Made by a program: the position numbers and the translations under genes. From Chloroflexota bacterium (GTDB lineage: Bacteria > Chloroflexota > Limnocylindria > Limnocylindrales > CSP1-4): a stretch of 35,807 bases of DNA. Positions within the stretch are counted from its first letter, which is position 1. Every line of letters starts with the position of its first letter. Shown here one piece after another: positions 14,348 to 22,831 of the stretch. The notes under the pieces are model-generated. The model was not told the DNA's origin and did not search any database. It saw only the letters and a list, made by a program, of their open reading frames with translations. Location of the stretch: assembly GCA_003158295.1 (NCBI GenBank), contig PMIP01000047.1, positions 4,882-40,688 on the forward strand. Direction: 5' to 3'.

Positions 14348-15913
14348 GTGACTGATAACTCGAGCCAGGGCACGATACGGTGCCCCAACTGCGGCACTCA
14401 ATCTCCCGTCGGCGCCAGGTTCTGCCCGGTCTGCGGGCGGGGACTTGACGCGACGCCGCCTGCCTGGGCTTCGCCCGCCGGGCCGGCTGGGGTACCCGTC
14501 CCTCCGACCCCCGCCGCACCGCCGCCGTCCGCTCCCGGCTACACCCAGCCGCCGGCGTACCCGCAGCAGCCCCAGGCCTACGGCCAACCTCCGGTCTACT
14601 CCCAACCGCCGGCGTACCCGCAGCAGCCCCAGGCCTACGGCCAACCTCCCGGCTACCCGCCGGGAACAGGCTACCCGCCGGCTCCCGCCGCTCGCAATTC
14701 CACGCCCCTACTTGTGGGCCTTGGCATCGTCGCGGTCGTAGTCGTCGGCGCCTTCTTCGTCACCTCGGGTGGTGGCACACATGCCTCGCCCGGGCCATCA
14801 GGGCTCGCCCTCGGCACTCGGACAGCCGCGCCGGCTTCGGCGACTCCGGCGCCGACCCCGAAACCGACTCCGAAGCCATCTCCTACACCGACCAAGCCCC
14901 CCGCCGGCTTCACCTCGACCGGCTCGATGATCGCCGAGCGCGACAGCCACACGGCCACGCTTCTGGCCGACGGCCGCGTCCTCATCGCCGGCGGCGAGAA
15001 CATCGACGGCGCGAAGGGCGTGGTCTCAGCCGAGTTGTACGACCCCGACACCAACAAGTTCACTGCCACCGGGTCGATGTCCACCGGACGCTACTTCCCG
15101 ACCGCCACGCTGCTCAAGGACGGCCGCGTCCTCATCGCCGGCGGCAACGACGACACCACTTCTCTAGCCTCGGCCGAGCTGTACGACCCCGCAACCGGCA
15201 AGTTCACCCTGACCGGCTCGATGGCCAATGGACGGGACGACCACACAGCCACTCTGCTGCCTGACGGCCGCGTCCTCATCGTTGGAGGTTGGGGCGGTGA
15301 TTCGCAGGTGCCCTCAGCCGAGCTGTATGACCCCGCCACCGGCAAGTTCACACTGACGGGCTCATTGATCCACGCTCGCAACTTCCACACCGCCACGCTG
15401 CTCCAGGACGGTCGCGTCCTCATCGCCGGAGGATACGGCGGCTCGACACAGCTCTCTTCATCCGAGCTGTACGACCCCGCGACCGGCAAGTTCAGCGCCA
15501 GCGGTTCGCTCGCCACCGCTCGGGACTTCCATACCGCGACGCTTCTTCCCGACGGCCGCGTCCTGTTTGCCGGAGGCTGGAACAGCAAGTCGGCTTACTC
15601 GTCGGCCGAGCTCTACGATCCGAAGGCCGGCACATTCAGCGCCACCGGCGCGATGGCTGCCGCTCGCGACACCCACACCGCCACGCTGCTCCCGAACGGC
15701 CAGGTGCTCGTGACCGGCGGCTCGGACGGCTCCAACTTCACCGCCGCCGCCGAGCTGTATGACCCGGCGAGCGGCACGTTTAGTCCGGCCGGCTCCCTCG
15801 CGAGCCCACGCGACCGCCAGAGCGCCACGTTGCTCGCGGACGGCCGCGTTCTAATCGCTGGAGGCTGGGACGGCGACAAGGTCTTCGCCCTGGCCGAGCT
15901 CTACCAGCCGTAG
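14348..15913 (+). CDS. Zinc-ribbon, single-TM protein with seven kelch-type repeats
   Basis: 521 residues. GTG 14348 is supported by AGAGGTGG 6 nt upstream. The order is a zinc ribbon (CPNCGTQ... FCPVCGRG) close to the N-terminus; a Pro/Tyr/Gln-rich linker with a 19-residue unit repeated twice; one membrane segment (LLVGLGIVAVVVVGAFFV); a Thr/Pro/Lys stalk; then seven repeats of about 48 residues. Each repeat carries HTATLL-DGRVLIAGG and SAELYDPATGKF, the hallmark of galactose-oxidase/kelch blades. Seven repeats would close one beta-propeller outside the cell, with the zinc ribbon inside. The propeller probably binds a polymer or protein; no catalytic copper-site residues are apparent. The blades are very alike, suggesting recent internal duplication. 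Confidence 0.85.
   Translation: MTDNSSQGTIRCPNCGTQSPVGARFCPVCGRGLDATPPAWASPAGPAGVPVPPTPAAPPPSAPGYTQPPAYPQQPQAYGQPPVYSQPPAYPQQPQAYGQPPGYPPGTGYPPAPAARNSTPLLVGLGIVAVVVVGAFFVTSGGGTHASPGPSGLALGTRTAAPASATPAPTPKPTPKPSPTPTKPPAGFTSTGSMIAERDSHTATLLADGRVLIAGGENIDGAKGVVSAELYDPDTNKFTATGSMSTGRYFPTATLLKDGRVLIAGGNDDTTSLASAELYDPATGKFTLTGSMANGRDDHTATLLPDGRVLIVGGWGGDSQVPSAELYDPATGKFTLTGSLIHARNFHTATLLQDGRVLIAGGYGGSTQLSSSELYDPATGKFSASGSLATARDFHTATLLPDGRVLFAGGWNSKSAYSSAELYDPKAGTFSATGAMAAARDTHTATLLPNGQVLVTGGSDGSNFTAAAELYDPASGTFSPAGSLASPRDRQSATLLADGRVLIAGGWDGDKVFALAELYQP
14549..14649. repeat. 57-bp period direct repeat in the linker
   Basis: A 44-bp stretch at 14549-14592 recurs without change at 14606-14649. It codes for the linker unit PPAYPQQPQAYGQPP, seen twice. 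Exact identity, including third positions, points to a recent duplication. Confidence 0.9.
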
Positions 15914-15916
15914 TGA

Positions 15917-15937
15917 CCGCGCAGCCGGGTTGCGCGG
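15917..15937. terminator. Hairpin between convergent genes
   Basis: CCGCGCA and TGCGCGG make a 7-bp stem with a 7-nt loop right after the kelch gene stop. It faces the convergent aldo/keto reductase gene. A second copy of the arm (CGCGGTC, 15950-15956) could form an alternative longer fold. There is no T tract. Confidence 0.4.
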
Positions 15938-15967
15938 CGTTCCGGTAGTCGCGGTCGTTCCGCGCCT

Positions 15968-16801
15968 TCAGGGGATCCAGTTGAATTCGTCCGGGTTAGG
16001 GCCGCGGCGGCCATTGCGGTGAAGGCCGGAGATCTCACGCATGTCGTCGTCCGTGAGCTCGAAGTCGAAGAGGGCGAAGTTCTCCGCGATTCGCGACGGC
16101 GTCACCGACTTTGGGAAGACGATGTCCCCGCGCTGGACATGCCAGCGGAGGGTGACCTGAGCCGCCGTGCGGTCCAGCCGCCCGGCGATGCGTCCGATCG
16201 TCGGGTCGTCCAGCACTTCTCCCTGCGCGATCGGCGACCACGCTTCCGTGGCGATCCCATGCTCCCTGTCGAACGCCCGCACGTCCTCCTGGGTGAAATA
16301 CGGGTGGATCTCGATCTGATTGACGGCCGGAACGACGGTGGTCTCTCGGGCTAGCCGCTCGAGGTGATGGGGCTGGAAGTTGGAGACGCCGATTGCCTTG
16401 GCGCGCCCGGAGCCGTAGATCTCTTCGAGCGCCTTCCAGGTCTCGACGTAGTCGCCGATGCCCGGAAGCGGCCAGTGAATCAGGAAGAGATCGAGGTAAT
16501 CGAGCTCCATGGCCTCGAGCGATCGAGCGAACGCGGCAAGAGCCCCGTCGTGGGCATGGAAGCCGTTGTTGAGCTTGCTCGTTATGAAGACCTGGGCGCG
16601 ATCGATGCCGGAGTCTCGAACGGCCTGGCCGACTTCCCGCTCGTTGCCGTACATCTCGGCCGTGTCGATGTGCCGGTAGCCAACCTTCAGCGCCTCGAGT
16701 GTCGCGGCCTTCGTCTCCTCCGGCTTGATCTGGAAGACGCCGAACCCGAGCTGCGGGATCTCGACGCTGTTATTGAGCAGGATGTTCGGAACTGTGCTCA
16801 C
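15968..16801 (-). CDS. Aldo/keto reductase
   Basis: 277 residues, the usual length for the family. The catalytic tetrad is complete: Asp46 and Tyr51 (HIDTAEMYGNE), Lys76 (ITSKLNN) and His109 (LIHWP). FPKSVTPSRIAEN is the NADP(H)-binding motif and GVSNFQPHHLERL the family signature. It reduces carbonyls with NADPH; the sequence looks like the AKR5 (2,5-diketo-gluconate reductase-like) group, so sugar or small dicarbonyl substrates are likely. GTG 16801 is chosen because GAGGAG lies 10 nt upstream and the GTGA overlaps the stop of the upstream gene, implying coupled translation. Confidence 0.93.
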   Translation of the reverse strand: MSTVPNILLNNSVEIPQLGFGVFQIKPEETKAATLEALKVGYRHIDTAEMYGNEREVGQAVRDSGIDRAQVFITSKLNNGFHAHDGALAAFARSLEAMELDYLDLFLIHWPLPGIGDYVETWKALEEIYGSGRAKAIGVSNFQPHHLERLARETTVVPAVNQIEIHPYFTQEDVRAFDREHGIATEAWSPIAQGEVLDDPTIGRIAGRLDRTAAQVTLRWHVQRGDIVFPKSVTPSRIAENFALFDFELTDDDMREISGLHRNGRRGPNPDEFNWIP

Positions 16802-17415
16802 TGCCGTTGGTCTCCTCTGTGAGGTTCCAGCCGCTCCACGAGGTAGGCGTGGTCGCAGCAGTCGTTGCCCTGCATGAGTGTCTTCTTCCGCTCGAAGCGA
16901 ATCGGCGGGTCGAAGGCGGCGGTCACGTGGAAGTCGGTCGAGCACACCATCGCGTAGAGCCACTCGTGCGCGTCCGGACCGCCGCCGGTAGCCCCGCCGG
17001 CGCGAACCTCATCCGCCAGGTCGGCGATGGGGCAGCGGGTGCACCGGATCCGGAGCCCGTCCGGAACACGCTCCATCTCGAACTCGAAGCCCTGAGCCGG
17101 CAGGGGCTCCCAGAGCAGCCGCACGAGATCGTCCAGGCTCCGCCCCTCGCTCATGGCGAGCTGGCCCCAGTAGGCGCTCGTTTCGTCGGCGCAGAGACGA
17201 TCGATCATGGCCCGGACGCGGTCGCGCCCGAAACGCGCGCTCGTCGCCTCGAGCGCCCCGATCTTGTCCTCCGCGGCCAGCCAGGTACGGGAAAGCGCCT
17301 CGAAGAGCTCCCGCTCGGCCGGATCAAAGGCGTGGCGGTCCGCCTTCTCAAGCCCGAACCAGCCGTCGAGCCAGGCGAGCTGCTGCTGCCAGCGCTGGGC
17401 GATCTTAGGGCGCAT
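16798..17415 (-). CDS. ATC hydrolase-like protein (L-2-amino-thiazoline-4-carboxylate hydrolase family)
   Basis: 205 residues. The C-terminal half holds the family pattern: CTRCPIADLA, then CSTDFHVTAAF, then the block IRFERKKTLMQGNDCCDHAY with its Cys-Cys-Asp-His cluster. The named member opens the thiazoline ring on the way to cysteine, but most homologues are untested, and the conserved Cys/His set could equally bind a metal. The first half is helical with no motif known to me. The stop overlaps the aldo/keto reductase start by 4 nt, so the two proteins are probably made together and may act on related small molecules. ATG 17415 has no clear ribosome site. Confidence 0.7.
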   Translation of the reverse strand: MRPKIAQRWQQQLAWLDGWFGLEKADRHAFDPAERELFEALSRTWLAAEDKIGALEATSARFGRDRVRAMIDRLCADETSAYWGQLAMSEGRSLDDLVRLLWEPLPAQGFEFEMERVPDGLRIRCTRCPIADLADEVRAGGATGGGPDAHEWLYAMVCSTDFHVTAAFDPPIRFERKKTLMQGNDCCDHAYLVERLEPHRGDQRQ

Positions 17416-17598
17416 GACAGTATTGAACCACTTGGCGGCGTGGACGCATGATCAAGGCCGCGACCGAATCCGTGCACGGGTCGGAGGAGGTACCGGCCTA
17501 GCCGAGGGCGACGCCTCGGCGAAGCCGGATGAGTCGTCGGCTTCGAACGTGAGGCACTGGTCGCCTACTCCGGTGTTGCGAGAGATCGTCCGGGCCCG

Positions 17599-19965
17599 CT
17601 AACGATGCGACAACGGCTCGCGATCGGCCTCGCCGTCCAGCCCCGCTCGTCTCCGGTCGGGCGCCCCAGCTCCGCCGCTCCCTTCCAGGACCGCACGCAC
17701 CTTGTGGGCCAGGCCATCGGGAGTGAAGGGCTTCTGCAAGAACGGGATCAGCTTCCCGTCGCCATCGCGGAACGCCTCCGGGACATCTGTGTGGCCGGAA
17801 GTCAGGATCACCCGCGCCTCGGGACGGAGCTCGTGGAGGCGGGACGCCAGCTCCGGGCCGTGCATACCCGGCATGAGCACGTCGCTCACCACGAGCGCGA
17901 TCTCGTGCTCGGTCGCGGCGATCCGCAGCGCCTCGGCGGCATTGCTGGCCTCCAGAACGAGGTAACCCTTCGATCGCAGGCCCAGCACCGCAAGACGACG
18001 GACGCTGGCCTCATCCTCCACCACCAGGATCGTCTCCGTTCCTCGAGCCGATAGCTCAGGTGCGGCGGGCTCCCCTGTCCTATCGAGAGACGCACCACGC
18101 TGGGGCAGATTGATGGTGACCGTGGTCCCCTGCCCGACTTCGCTGTGGACCCAGATGTTGCCGCCGCTCTGAGTGACTATGCCGTGGCAGGTGGCCAGAC
18201 CCAGGCCTGTTCCCTTGCCCTGGGGTTTCGTCGTGAAGAACGGCTCGAAGAGGTGCTCCAGCACCTTGTCGCTCATTCCGGTTCCCGTGTCGGTCACCGC
18301 CAGGGTCACGTAGCGCCCGGCGACTACCGAAGGCTGGCTCGCAGAGTACTCGTCCGTGACGGTCTCGTTGGACGTCTCGATCGCCAGTCGACCGCCATTT
18401 GGCATCGCGTCGCGGGCGTTGACCGCCAGATTGACGAGAAGTTGCTGGATCTGACCGGGGTCCGCCTCCACGACCCCCAGGGGATCGTGGAGAGCCGTGG
18501 TGATCTCGATGTCCTCCCCCAGCAGGCGCTCGAGCATCTCCAGCGAGCTCCGGATCACCTCGTTCAGATCGAGCGGAACCGGCTCGACTATCTGGCGCCG
18601 CGCGAACGCGAGCAGCTGGCGCGTGAGCCGAGCCGCACCTTCGGCCGCCTTGGTGACCTCGTCGATGTTCGCCCGCGCCGGATGATCCGGCTCCAGATCC
18701 AGCAGCGCAAGCTCCGCGTTGCCGAGTATCGCCGTCAGCAAGTTGTTGAAGTCGTGGGCCACGCCCCCGGCCAGACGGCCGATCCCCTCCATCTTCTGAG
18801 CCTGGACAACTTCCTCCTGCAACGCACGCCGCTCCGTGATGTCCTGAATTAGCTCGTCATAGGCAACCAGCGAACCGTCAGGCTCGTACTGAGGCACGGG
18901 AGTGCTTCGAACCCACCGCACGACACCATCCTTGCGCACGATCCGGTGCTCGATGGCATGCATCCTCCGATTAGCCGCCACGTCGCGTGCATGTTGCAGG
19001 ACGAGGTCGCGGTCCTCGACGCGAACCATGTCCAGCCACAGCATCGGGTCCGCATCGAAATCACCGGGGCTGTACCCGGTGACCGCGATGCATCCCGGCC
19101 CGTGCCTGCGGCTGGTGACAACCTCGCCGGACAGCTCGACGTGGAATAGATAGTCGGTGATCGCCTCCGTGATCCGGCGATACCGCTCCTCACTCTCGGC
19201 CAGGGCCGCGGTTCGCTGAGCGACGCGGGCTTCCAACTCGGACCGAGCCGCCGCCAGCAACTCGCCCAACATCGCCGTCTCCACGCACACGGCCGCCTGA
19301 GTCGCCATTGCCATGAGCAGGTCCGCGTCGGCTTGCTCCCATTGGCGTCCATCGGGCAGGTTCGTCACTGTGACCGCACCCAGCGTCCGATCCCGGTAGA
19401 GGATCGGGGCAACCATCATCGGCCCATGGACGAATTCCGAACGGTGGTTATGCACGTTCTGGGGCTCCCGCGGGTCCCGAACCCCGCCCGGAGAGATCGT
19501 GACCTTCCGCTTGCGCACAACCCAGCCGACGAGCCCCTCCATCAGCTCGTCGAAGTCTGCGAAGAACTCACGCTCCGCGCCTGGCCCGCCACGGTAGTTG
19601 CCGGTCACGAGCCTGCGGTCCATGTCGAGGGCGAAGAGGTTCACACGGTCTGTCCCGAAGGCGTCCGCAACGGCGTCCGCCACACGCTGGAGCACCGCGA
19701 CGACCGTTTCCGCGGCCACAAGCGATCGGGTGACCTTGTAGAGCGCCTCGGACCTGTTCAGCGCCGCGTGAGCCTCCGCGAGCGCCTGCCGGTATCTGGC
19801 CTCAGAGGCGCGCAGCGCATGTTCCGCCCGTCCCTGAGCAGCCAGTCCCGCGCCGGGCTCTTCGGTACGGCGCGCGTCTGCAGACTCCCCAAGACTGTCA
19901 GGGACGATCTCACGATGCTTCCTGGGCACGCCTACCCCTGTAGAACCCCCAACAGCCGGCGCCAC
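17599..19965 (-). CDS. Hybrid sensor histidine kinase/response regulator (GAF-PAS-HisKA-HATPase-REC)
   Basis: Up to 788 residues, without membrane segments, so a soluble sensor. Order: a short coiled coil; a GAF domain (about 80-235); a second coiled coil; a PAS domain with PAC (about 265-385); HisKA with the phospho-acceptor in [11 protein letters not shown]; HATPase_c with [19 protein letters not shown] and GKGTGLGLA; and a receiver domain with acceptor Asp in [12 protein letters not shown] and the invariant Lys in QKPFTPDG. The signal is phosphorylated on His, then passed to the fused receiver; no output regulator gene is adjacent. GAF ligands may be small molecules or redox-linked. GTG 19965 is the longest start. 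GTG 19929 has AGGGGT upstream and may be the true one. Confidence 0.93.
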   Translation of the reverse strand: MAPAVGGSTGVGVPRKHREIVPDSLGESADARRTEEPGAGLAAQGRAEHALRASEARYRQALAEAHAALNRSEALYKVTRSLVAAETVVAVLQRVADAVADAFGTDRVNLFALDMDRRLVTGNYRGGPGAEREFFADFDELMEGLVGWVVRKRKVTISPGGVRDPREPQNVHNHRSEFVHGPMMVAPILYRDRTLGAVTVTNLPDGRQWEQADADLLMAMATQAAVCVETAMLGELLAAARSELEARVAQRTAALAESEERYRRITEAITDYLFHVELSGEVVTSRRHGPGCIAVTGYSPGDFDADPMLWLDMVRVEDRDLVLQHARDVAANRRMHAIEHRIVRKDGVVRWVRSTPVPQYEPDGSLVAYDELIQDITERRALQEEVVQAQKMEGIGRLAGGVAHDFNNLLTAILGNAELALLDLEPDHPARANIDEVTKAAEGAARLTRQLLAFARRQIVEPVPLDLNEVIRSSLEMLERLLGEDIEITTALHDPLGVVEADPGQIQQLLVNLAVNARDAMPNGGRLAIETSNETVTDEYSASQPSVVAGRYVTLAVTDTGTGMSDKVLEHLFEPFFTTKPQGKGTGLGLATCHGIVTQSGGNIWVHSEVGQGTTVTINLPQRGASLDRTGEPAAPELSARGTETILVVEDEASVRRLAVLGLRSKGYLVLEASNAAEALRIAATEHEIALVVSDVLMPGMHGPELASRLHELRPEARVILTSGHTDVPEAFRDGDGKLIPFLQKPFTPDGLAHKVRAVLEGSGGAGAPDRRRAGLDGEADREPLSHR

Positions 19966-20231
19966 CAGTGTCAGCCACGCAGACCTCGGCGCCGGAAGGC
20001 ACCTCGGGGATTGTACCCCCGGGCTGCGCCCGAAATTGCAGATGAACCCAATTGACGGATCGTCGCGATACCCGAAGGCACCGCTTTGTGGAAGCGCGCT
20101 GCGCTCTCAGGCGTCGGTGCCGAGAACCCTTCGGATCGTGTGTCAGGGTCTCGCCGTAGACCGGTCGTTCACGCTGCGCCGCCGAAAGCTCCTACTCATG
20201 TCCCTCGAGGCGACGCAGAGCTCCATCATCG

Positions 20232-20822
20232 TCAGACCGCGATCGCGGTGAGAGCCACCTCGTCGGCGAGGGCGTTGGCCGTCACCCCTTCCCAGAAGTC
20301 CACCGCCGCCCGCTCGTAGAGCACGCCCATACGCAACGTCTCGCCGCGCCAGTGCTCCAGCGTCAGGTATCCGGCGTTCGTACCTGCGGAGCCACGATCC
20401 AGTCGCTCCTCTTTCTCGTAACCGGCGAGCTTGGCTCGGTGGATGGGCAGCTGCTCGCGCGCTATGTCACCCCGGGTCTCGGACGACCCCTGGTCCGCGA
20501 AGAAGAGCTGCAGCAACCCGGGATCTCGGAGCTCCGTCGCCTCCCAGGATGGGCATTCGAGCCACGCCCGCAGCGCATCGCTTCCGGCTCTGGTGATCGA
20601 GAAGAGCCGCCGCCGCCGCCCACCCTCCTCGCGCTGTTCGGTCAGCAGCCCGAGCTCCGCCAGGCGTGGCGGTTCCTTGTACAGCAGAGCGTGCGGGAAG
20701 GACCAGAAATGGCCGATCGTCGCAGCCACATGGCGCTTCAGGTCGTAGGGCGTGGACGGGCCCTCACGGGCCAGAAGGCCCAGGACCAGATAAGACGTCG
20801 AACTCAACGGTCCGGTTGACAT
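20232..20822 (-). CDS. PadR family transcriptional regulator (first copy)
   Basis: 196 residues. The N-terminal winged helix (TSYLVLGLLAREGPSTPYDL, then a wing rich in Arg: EEGGRRRRLFSIT) is the PadR DNA-binding domain; the C-terminal helices (LEHWRGETLRMGVLYERAA) form the dimer/ligand part. PadR proteins usually repress, sense phenolics, drugs or envelope stress, and control themselves and a divergent gene. This gene is divergent from a small membrane-protein gene whose start is only 43-64 bp away. The DNA-binding half is nearly identical in DNA to the second PadR gene (22832-23512), the C-terminal half is not. ATG 20822 aligns with the start of that copy. Confidence 0.92.
   Translation of the reverse strand: MSTGPLSSTSYLVLGLLAREGPSTPYDLKRHVAATIGHFWSFPHALLYKEPPRLAELGLLTEQREEGGRRRRLFSITRAGSDALRAWLECPSWEATELRDPGLLQLFFADQGSSETRGDIAREQLPIHRAKLAGYEKEERLDRGSAGTNAGYLTLEHWRGETLRMGVLYERAAVDFWEGVTANALADEVALTAIAV
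20594..20783. repeat. 190-bp near-identical segment shared with the second padR
   Basis: This stretch matches 23263-23452 with three differences by my count (about 98% identity). It codes for residues about 13-76, the winged helix. The flanking coding DNA is much less alike. Confidence 0.85.
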
Positions 20823-20825
20823 AGT

Positions 20826-20840
20826 CCATAAGATACCATA
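20826..20840. promoter_or_regulatory. Direct repeat CCATA-N5-CCATA, likely PadR operator or promoter element
   Basis: CCATA at 20826-20830 and 20836-20840 has a 10-bp period, one turn of the helix. It lies 4-18 bp upstream of the padR start and in the divergent region of the next gene. The same element sits at the same distance from the second padR. On the padR strand it reads TATGG-N5-TATGG, which may also contribute a -10 box. Confidence 0.55.
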
Positions 20841-20886
20841 TGCTGCGGATCAGTCAAGTAGGACCATGAAAGGCAGGCACACGCAG

Positions 20887-21231
20887 ATGGCCATCCAAGA
20901 ACAGCGCGTCAAGGTCGAGACGACCGGACCGAGCAACGGCGAGTTCGCCCGGCGTATCGCGGTCTTCGCATTCGGGATCGTGCAGGGCCTCATAGCTCTG
21001 CGGATCGTGCTCCTCGTGCTCAATGCTCGCGAGGCCAACGGACTCGTGTCCGGGATCCTCAACGTGAGCCAGGTCTTCGTCGCGCCGTTCGACGGCATCC
21101 TCCACACCAATGCCCTGAGCGCCGGCGGTTCCGTCCTGGACATCGCCGCGGTAGTGGCCTTCATCGGCTGGACGATCGTGGAACTCCTCGTTGTCGCTGC
21201 AATTGGGATCTTCCGGCGCGAGCCCGCCTGA
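20887..21231 (+). CDS. Small membrane protein, YggT-like
   Basis: 114 residues with two membrane segments (FGIVQGLIALRIVLLVLN and VLDIAAVVAFIGWTIVELLV) separated by a polar loop that contains VFVAPFDGI. The pattern, including ALRIVLL and the APF-D motif, recalls the YggT family, which is of unclear function in envelope or osmotic stress. I call it a weak match. ATG 20887 is used; an in-frame ATG at 20866 would add MKGRHTQ but its ribosome site is too close. Divergent from a padR gene, so repression by that PadR is likely. Confidence 0.65.
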   Translation: MAIQEQRVKVETTGPSNGEFARRIAVFAFGIVQGLIALRIVLLVLNAREANGLVSGILNVSQVFVAPFDGILHTNALSAGGSVLDIAAVVAFIGWTIVELLVVAAIGIFRREPA

Positions 21232-21304
21232 TCGAACTAAGAAACCCATCGGTCGGGGGGCGAGATCCGCTTAACGACCACGGAGAACGTAAGGGAGGCC
21301 ACTC

Positions 21305-22213
21305 ATGAAAGCATTGCGCATTCTCGGCTTGACGGCCTTCCTGGCCGTCTTTCTCACAGGACCGGCGCTTGCCGCGCAGCCGCCAGTAGGGCTTGGCACC
21401 GCGAGCGGTTTCGCGGTGCTGGCCAGCTCGACCATCACTAATACCGGTCCCACCACGATCACCGGAGATGTCGGGCTGTCTCCGGGGACCTCGGTGACTG
21501 GGTTCGAGACCGTGACGCTGCACGGAACCCAGCACGTCGCCGATGCCCCCGCGCTGCAGGCACAGAACGCCCTGACCACCGCCTACAGCGATGCTTCAGG
21601 CCGCACGCCTGTCACGACCCTTGCCGCCGAGCTCGGTGGACAGGTCCTGGTGGCCGGGGTCTACGCTTCCCAGGATGGCGCGTTCCTGTTGACGGGGTCT
21701 CTCACCCTCAACGGCGAGAACAATCCCAACGCCGTGTTCATCTTCGAGGCCGCCTCCACGCTTACGACGGCGTCGGGCAGCAGCGTGGTCCTCAGCGGCC
21801 AGGCTCAGGCCTGCAACGTCACCTGGCGGATCGGCAGCTCCGCGACTCTTGGTACCCGCTCCGCCCTCAAGGGCAACATCCTGGCGCAGGAATCCATCAC
21901 CCTCACGACCAGCGCATCGCTGGATGGTAGAGCGCTGGCACGGTCAGGCGCGGTAACGTTGGACTCCAATGTCATCGCCCCGTCGGCGTGCACGGTAGCC
22001 GCGGCCACACCCACTCCACCCCCGGCCGCCGCCGCCACGCCTACTCCCGCCGCCACACCCACTCCCGCACCCGCAACAGTGCCCCCGACCACCACGAACG
22101 GGTCCGGGGATGGCGGTTCGGGCACTAACCCATCGACCATGGTCCTCTTCGCCGGTCTCGCCGCGGCCGCCGCGTTCGTGACCATCAGGCGGCTAAGCGT
22201 GACCCATCGCTAA
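21305..22213 (+). CDS. Ice-binding family protein (DUF3494)
   Basis: 302 residues. A signal peptide (MKALRILGLTAFLAVFLTG, cleavage near ALAAQ) is followed by the DUF3494 fold: LGTASGFAVLASSTITNTGP, TTITGDVGLSPG, VTLHGTQHVADAPALQAQ, GGQVLVAGVY and ITLTTSASLDGRALARSGAV. DUF3494 proteins are beta-solenoids; characterised members bind ice and stop recrystallisation. A Pro/Thr/Ala-rich stretch comes next, then a C-terminal hydrophobic segment (TMVLFAGLAAAAAFVTI) and a basic tail, so the domain is probably displayed on the surface by a membrane anchor, without an LPxTG site. GGGAGG lies 6 nt before ATG 21305. Ice binding is not certain, since many family members are adhesins or are untested. Confidence 0.88.
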   Translation: MKALRILGLTAFLAVFLTGPALAAQPPVGLGTASGFAVLASSTITNTGPTTITGDVGLSPGTSVTGFETVTLHGTQHVADAPALQAQNALTTAYSDASGRTPVTTLAAELGGQVLVAGVYASQDGAFLLTGSLTLNGENNPNAVFIFEAASTLTTASGSSVVLSGQAQACNVTWRIGSSATLGTRSALKGNILAQESITLTTSASLDGRALARSGAVTLDSNVIAPSACTVAAATPTPPPAAAATPTPAATPTPAPATVPPTTTNGSGDGGSGTNPSTMVLFAGLAAAAAFVTIRRLSVTHR

Positions 22214-22239
22214 CCGTCCCGCTATCGCCAGAGAACAGC

Positions 22240-22270
22240 AGAGACGGCGCCCCGAAAGGGTGCCGTCTCT
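22240..22270 (+). terminator. Strong 13-bp hairpin between ice-binding gene and next gene
   Basis: The arms AGAGACGGCGCCC and GGGTGCCGTCTCT pair along 13 bp, with one G-T pair and the loop CGAAA. It starts 27 nt after the ice-binding stop and ends 15 nt before the next start codon. There is no T tract. It may end or protect the upstream mRNA, or set the ratio of the two genes. Confidence 0.55.
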
Positions 22271-22285
22271 ATGTGAGGAGCACCG

Positions 22286-22711
22286 ATGACCACCACTGAA
22301 GCCCCGAAGCGGGCCGCCACGACCCTCGACGAGGCCGCCCATGAAGCGGGCGGCGAGATCGCAGACGAAGGGCGCTCGGTCACAGACCGCGCACGCGTCG
22401 CCGTCATGGGCGCCTTCGACCGCGTGCCGGACCTCTTCGGCACCGCGCGCAACGGCGCCTCGCAGGTCGCCGACCATCTGCCGGACGCCGTCGAGCGCGC
22501 CCGCGCAGGTGCCCACGAGACGGCAACGACGATGCAGACGATGTCCGACCCGACACTGCGGCTGCTGGCCGCTGGTTCGGTCGGCCTTGCTGTCGGGCTC
22601 TACCTCGCGGGCGCACGACGTCCGATCACCCTTGCGGCCATGGTGCCCGCGGTCATCGCGGGCAGCGCCATTGCCACGCGTCCGTCGCGGATCAGACTCC
22701 CTTCTCGCTGA
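22286..22711 (+). CDS. Small helical membrane protein, unknown
   Basis: 141 residues. The first 85 are polar and helical with heptad-like Ala spacing (AAHEAGGEIADEGR, RARAGAHETATTM). The last part holds two short hydrophobic segments (LLAAGSVGLAVGLYLAG and LAAMVPAVIAGSAIA). This plan, a soluble helix and a C-terminal membrane hairpin, is like DUF883/ElaB-type stress proteins, but I see no signature. GAGGAG lies 5 nt before ATG 22286. It may be co-transcribed with the ice-binding gene across the hairpin. It converges with the second padR. Confidence 0.7.
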   Translation: MTTTEAPKRAATTLDEAAHEAGGEIADEGRSVTDRARVAVMGAFDRVPDLFGTARNGASQVADHLPDAVERARAGAHETATTMQTMSDPTLRLLAAGSVGLAVGLYLAGARRPITLAAMVPAVIAGSAIATRPSRIRLPSR

Positions 22712-22831
22712 CGCCTAACTGCTTATTGCCGGGCGACGGCGGCCCCGCCGAGCCCCGCGCCCTGGCCGGACGACTCGGCGCAGTAGTTCCCGCTCTGCGC
22801 CCGGCACCGCCGGGCGACCCCGAGCTAGCGA

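Noticed and set aside
13920-14519. A leftward open frame of about 200 codons, ending in a segment that looks slightly like a carbohydrate-binding domain (SVRLDDLVLVD)
   Set aside because: It overlaps the well-supported zinc-ribbon gene start, has no ribosome site, and most of it is Arg/Pro-rich. A decayed gene end cannot be fully excluded.
20833-20860. A TTGACT-N16-TATCTT promoter for the first padR on the minus strand
   Set aside because: Spacing is acceptable but the second padR lacks the -35 match, so the shared repeat is the better-supported signal.
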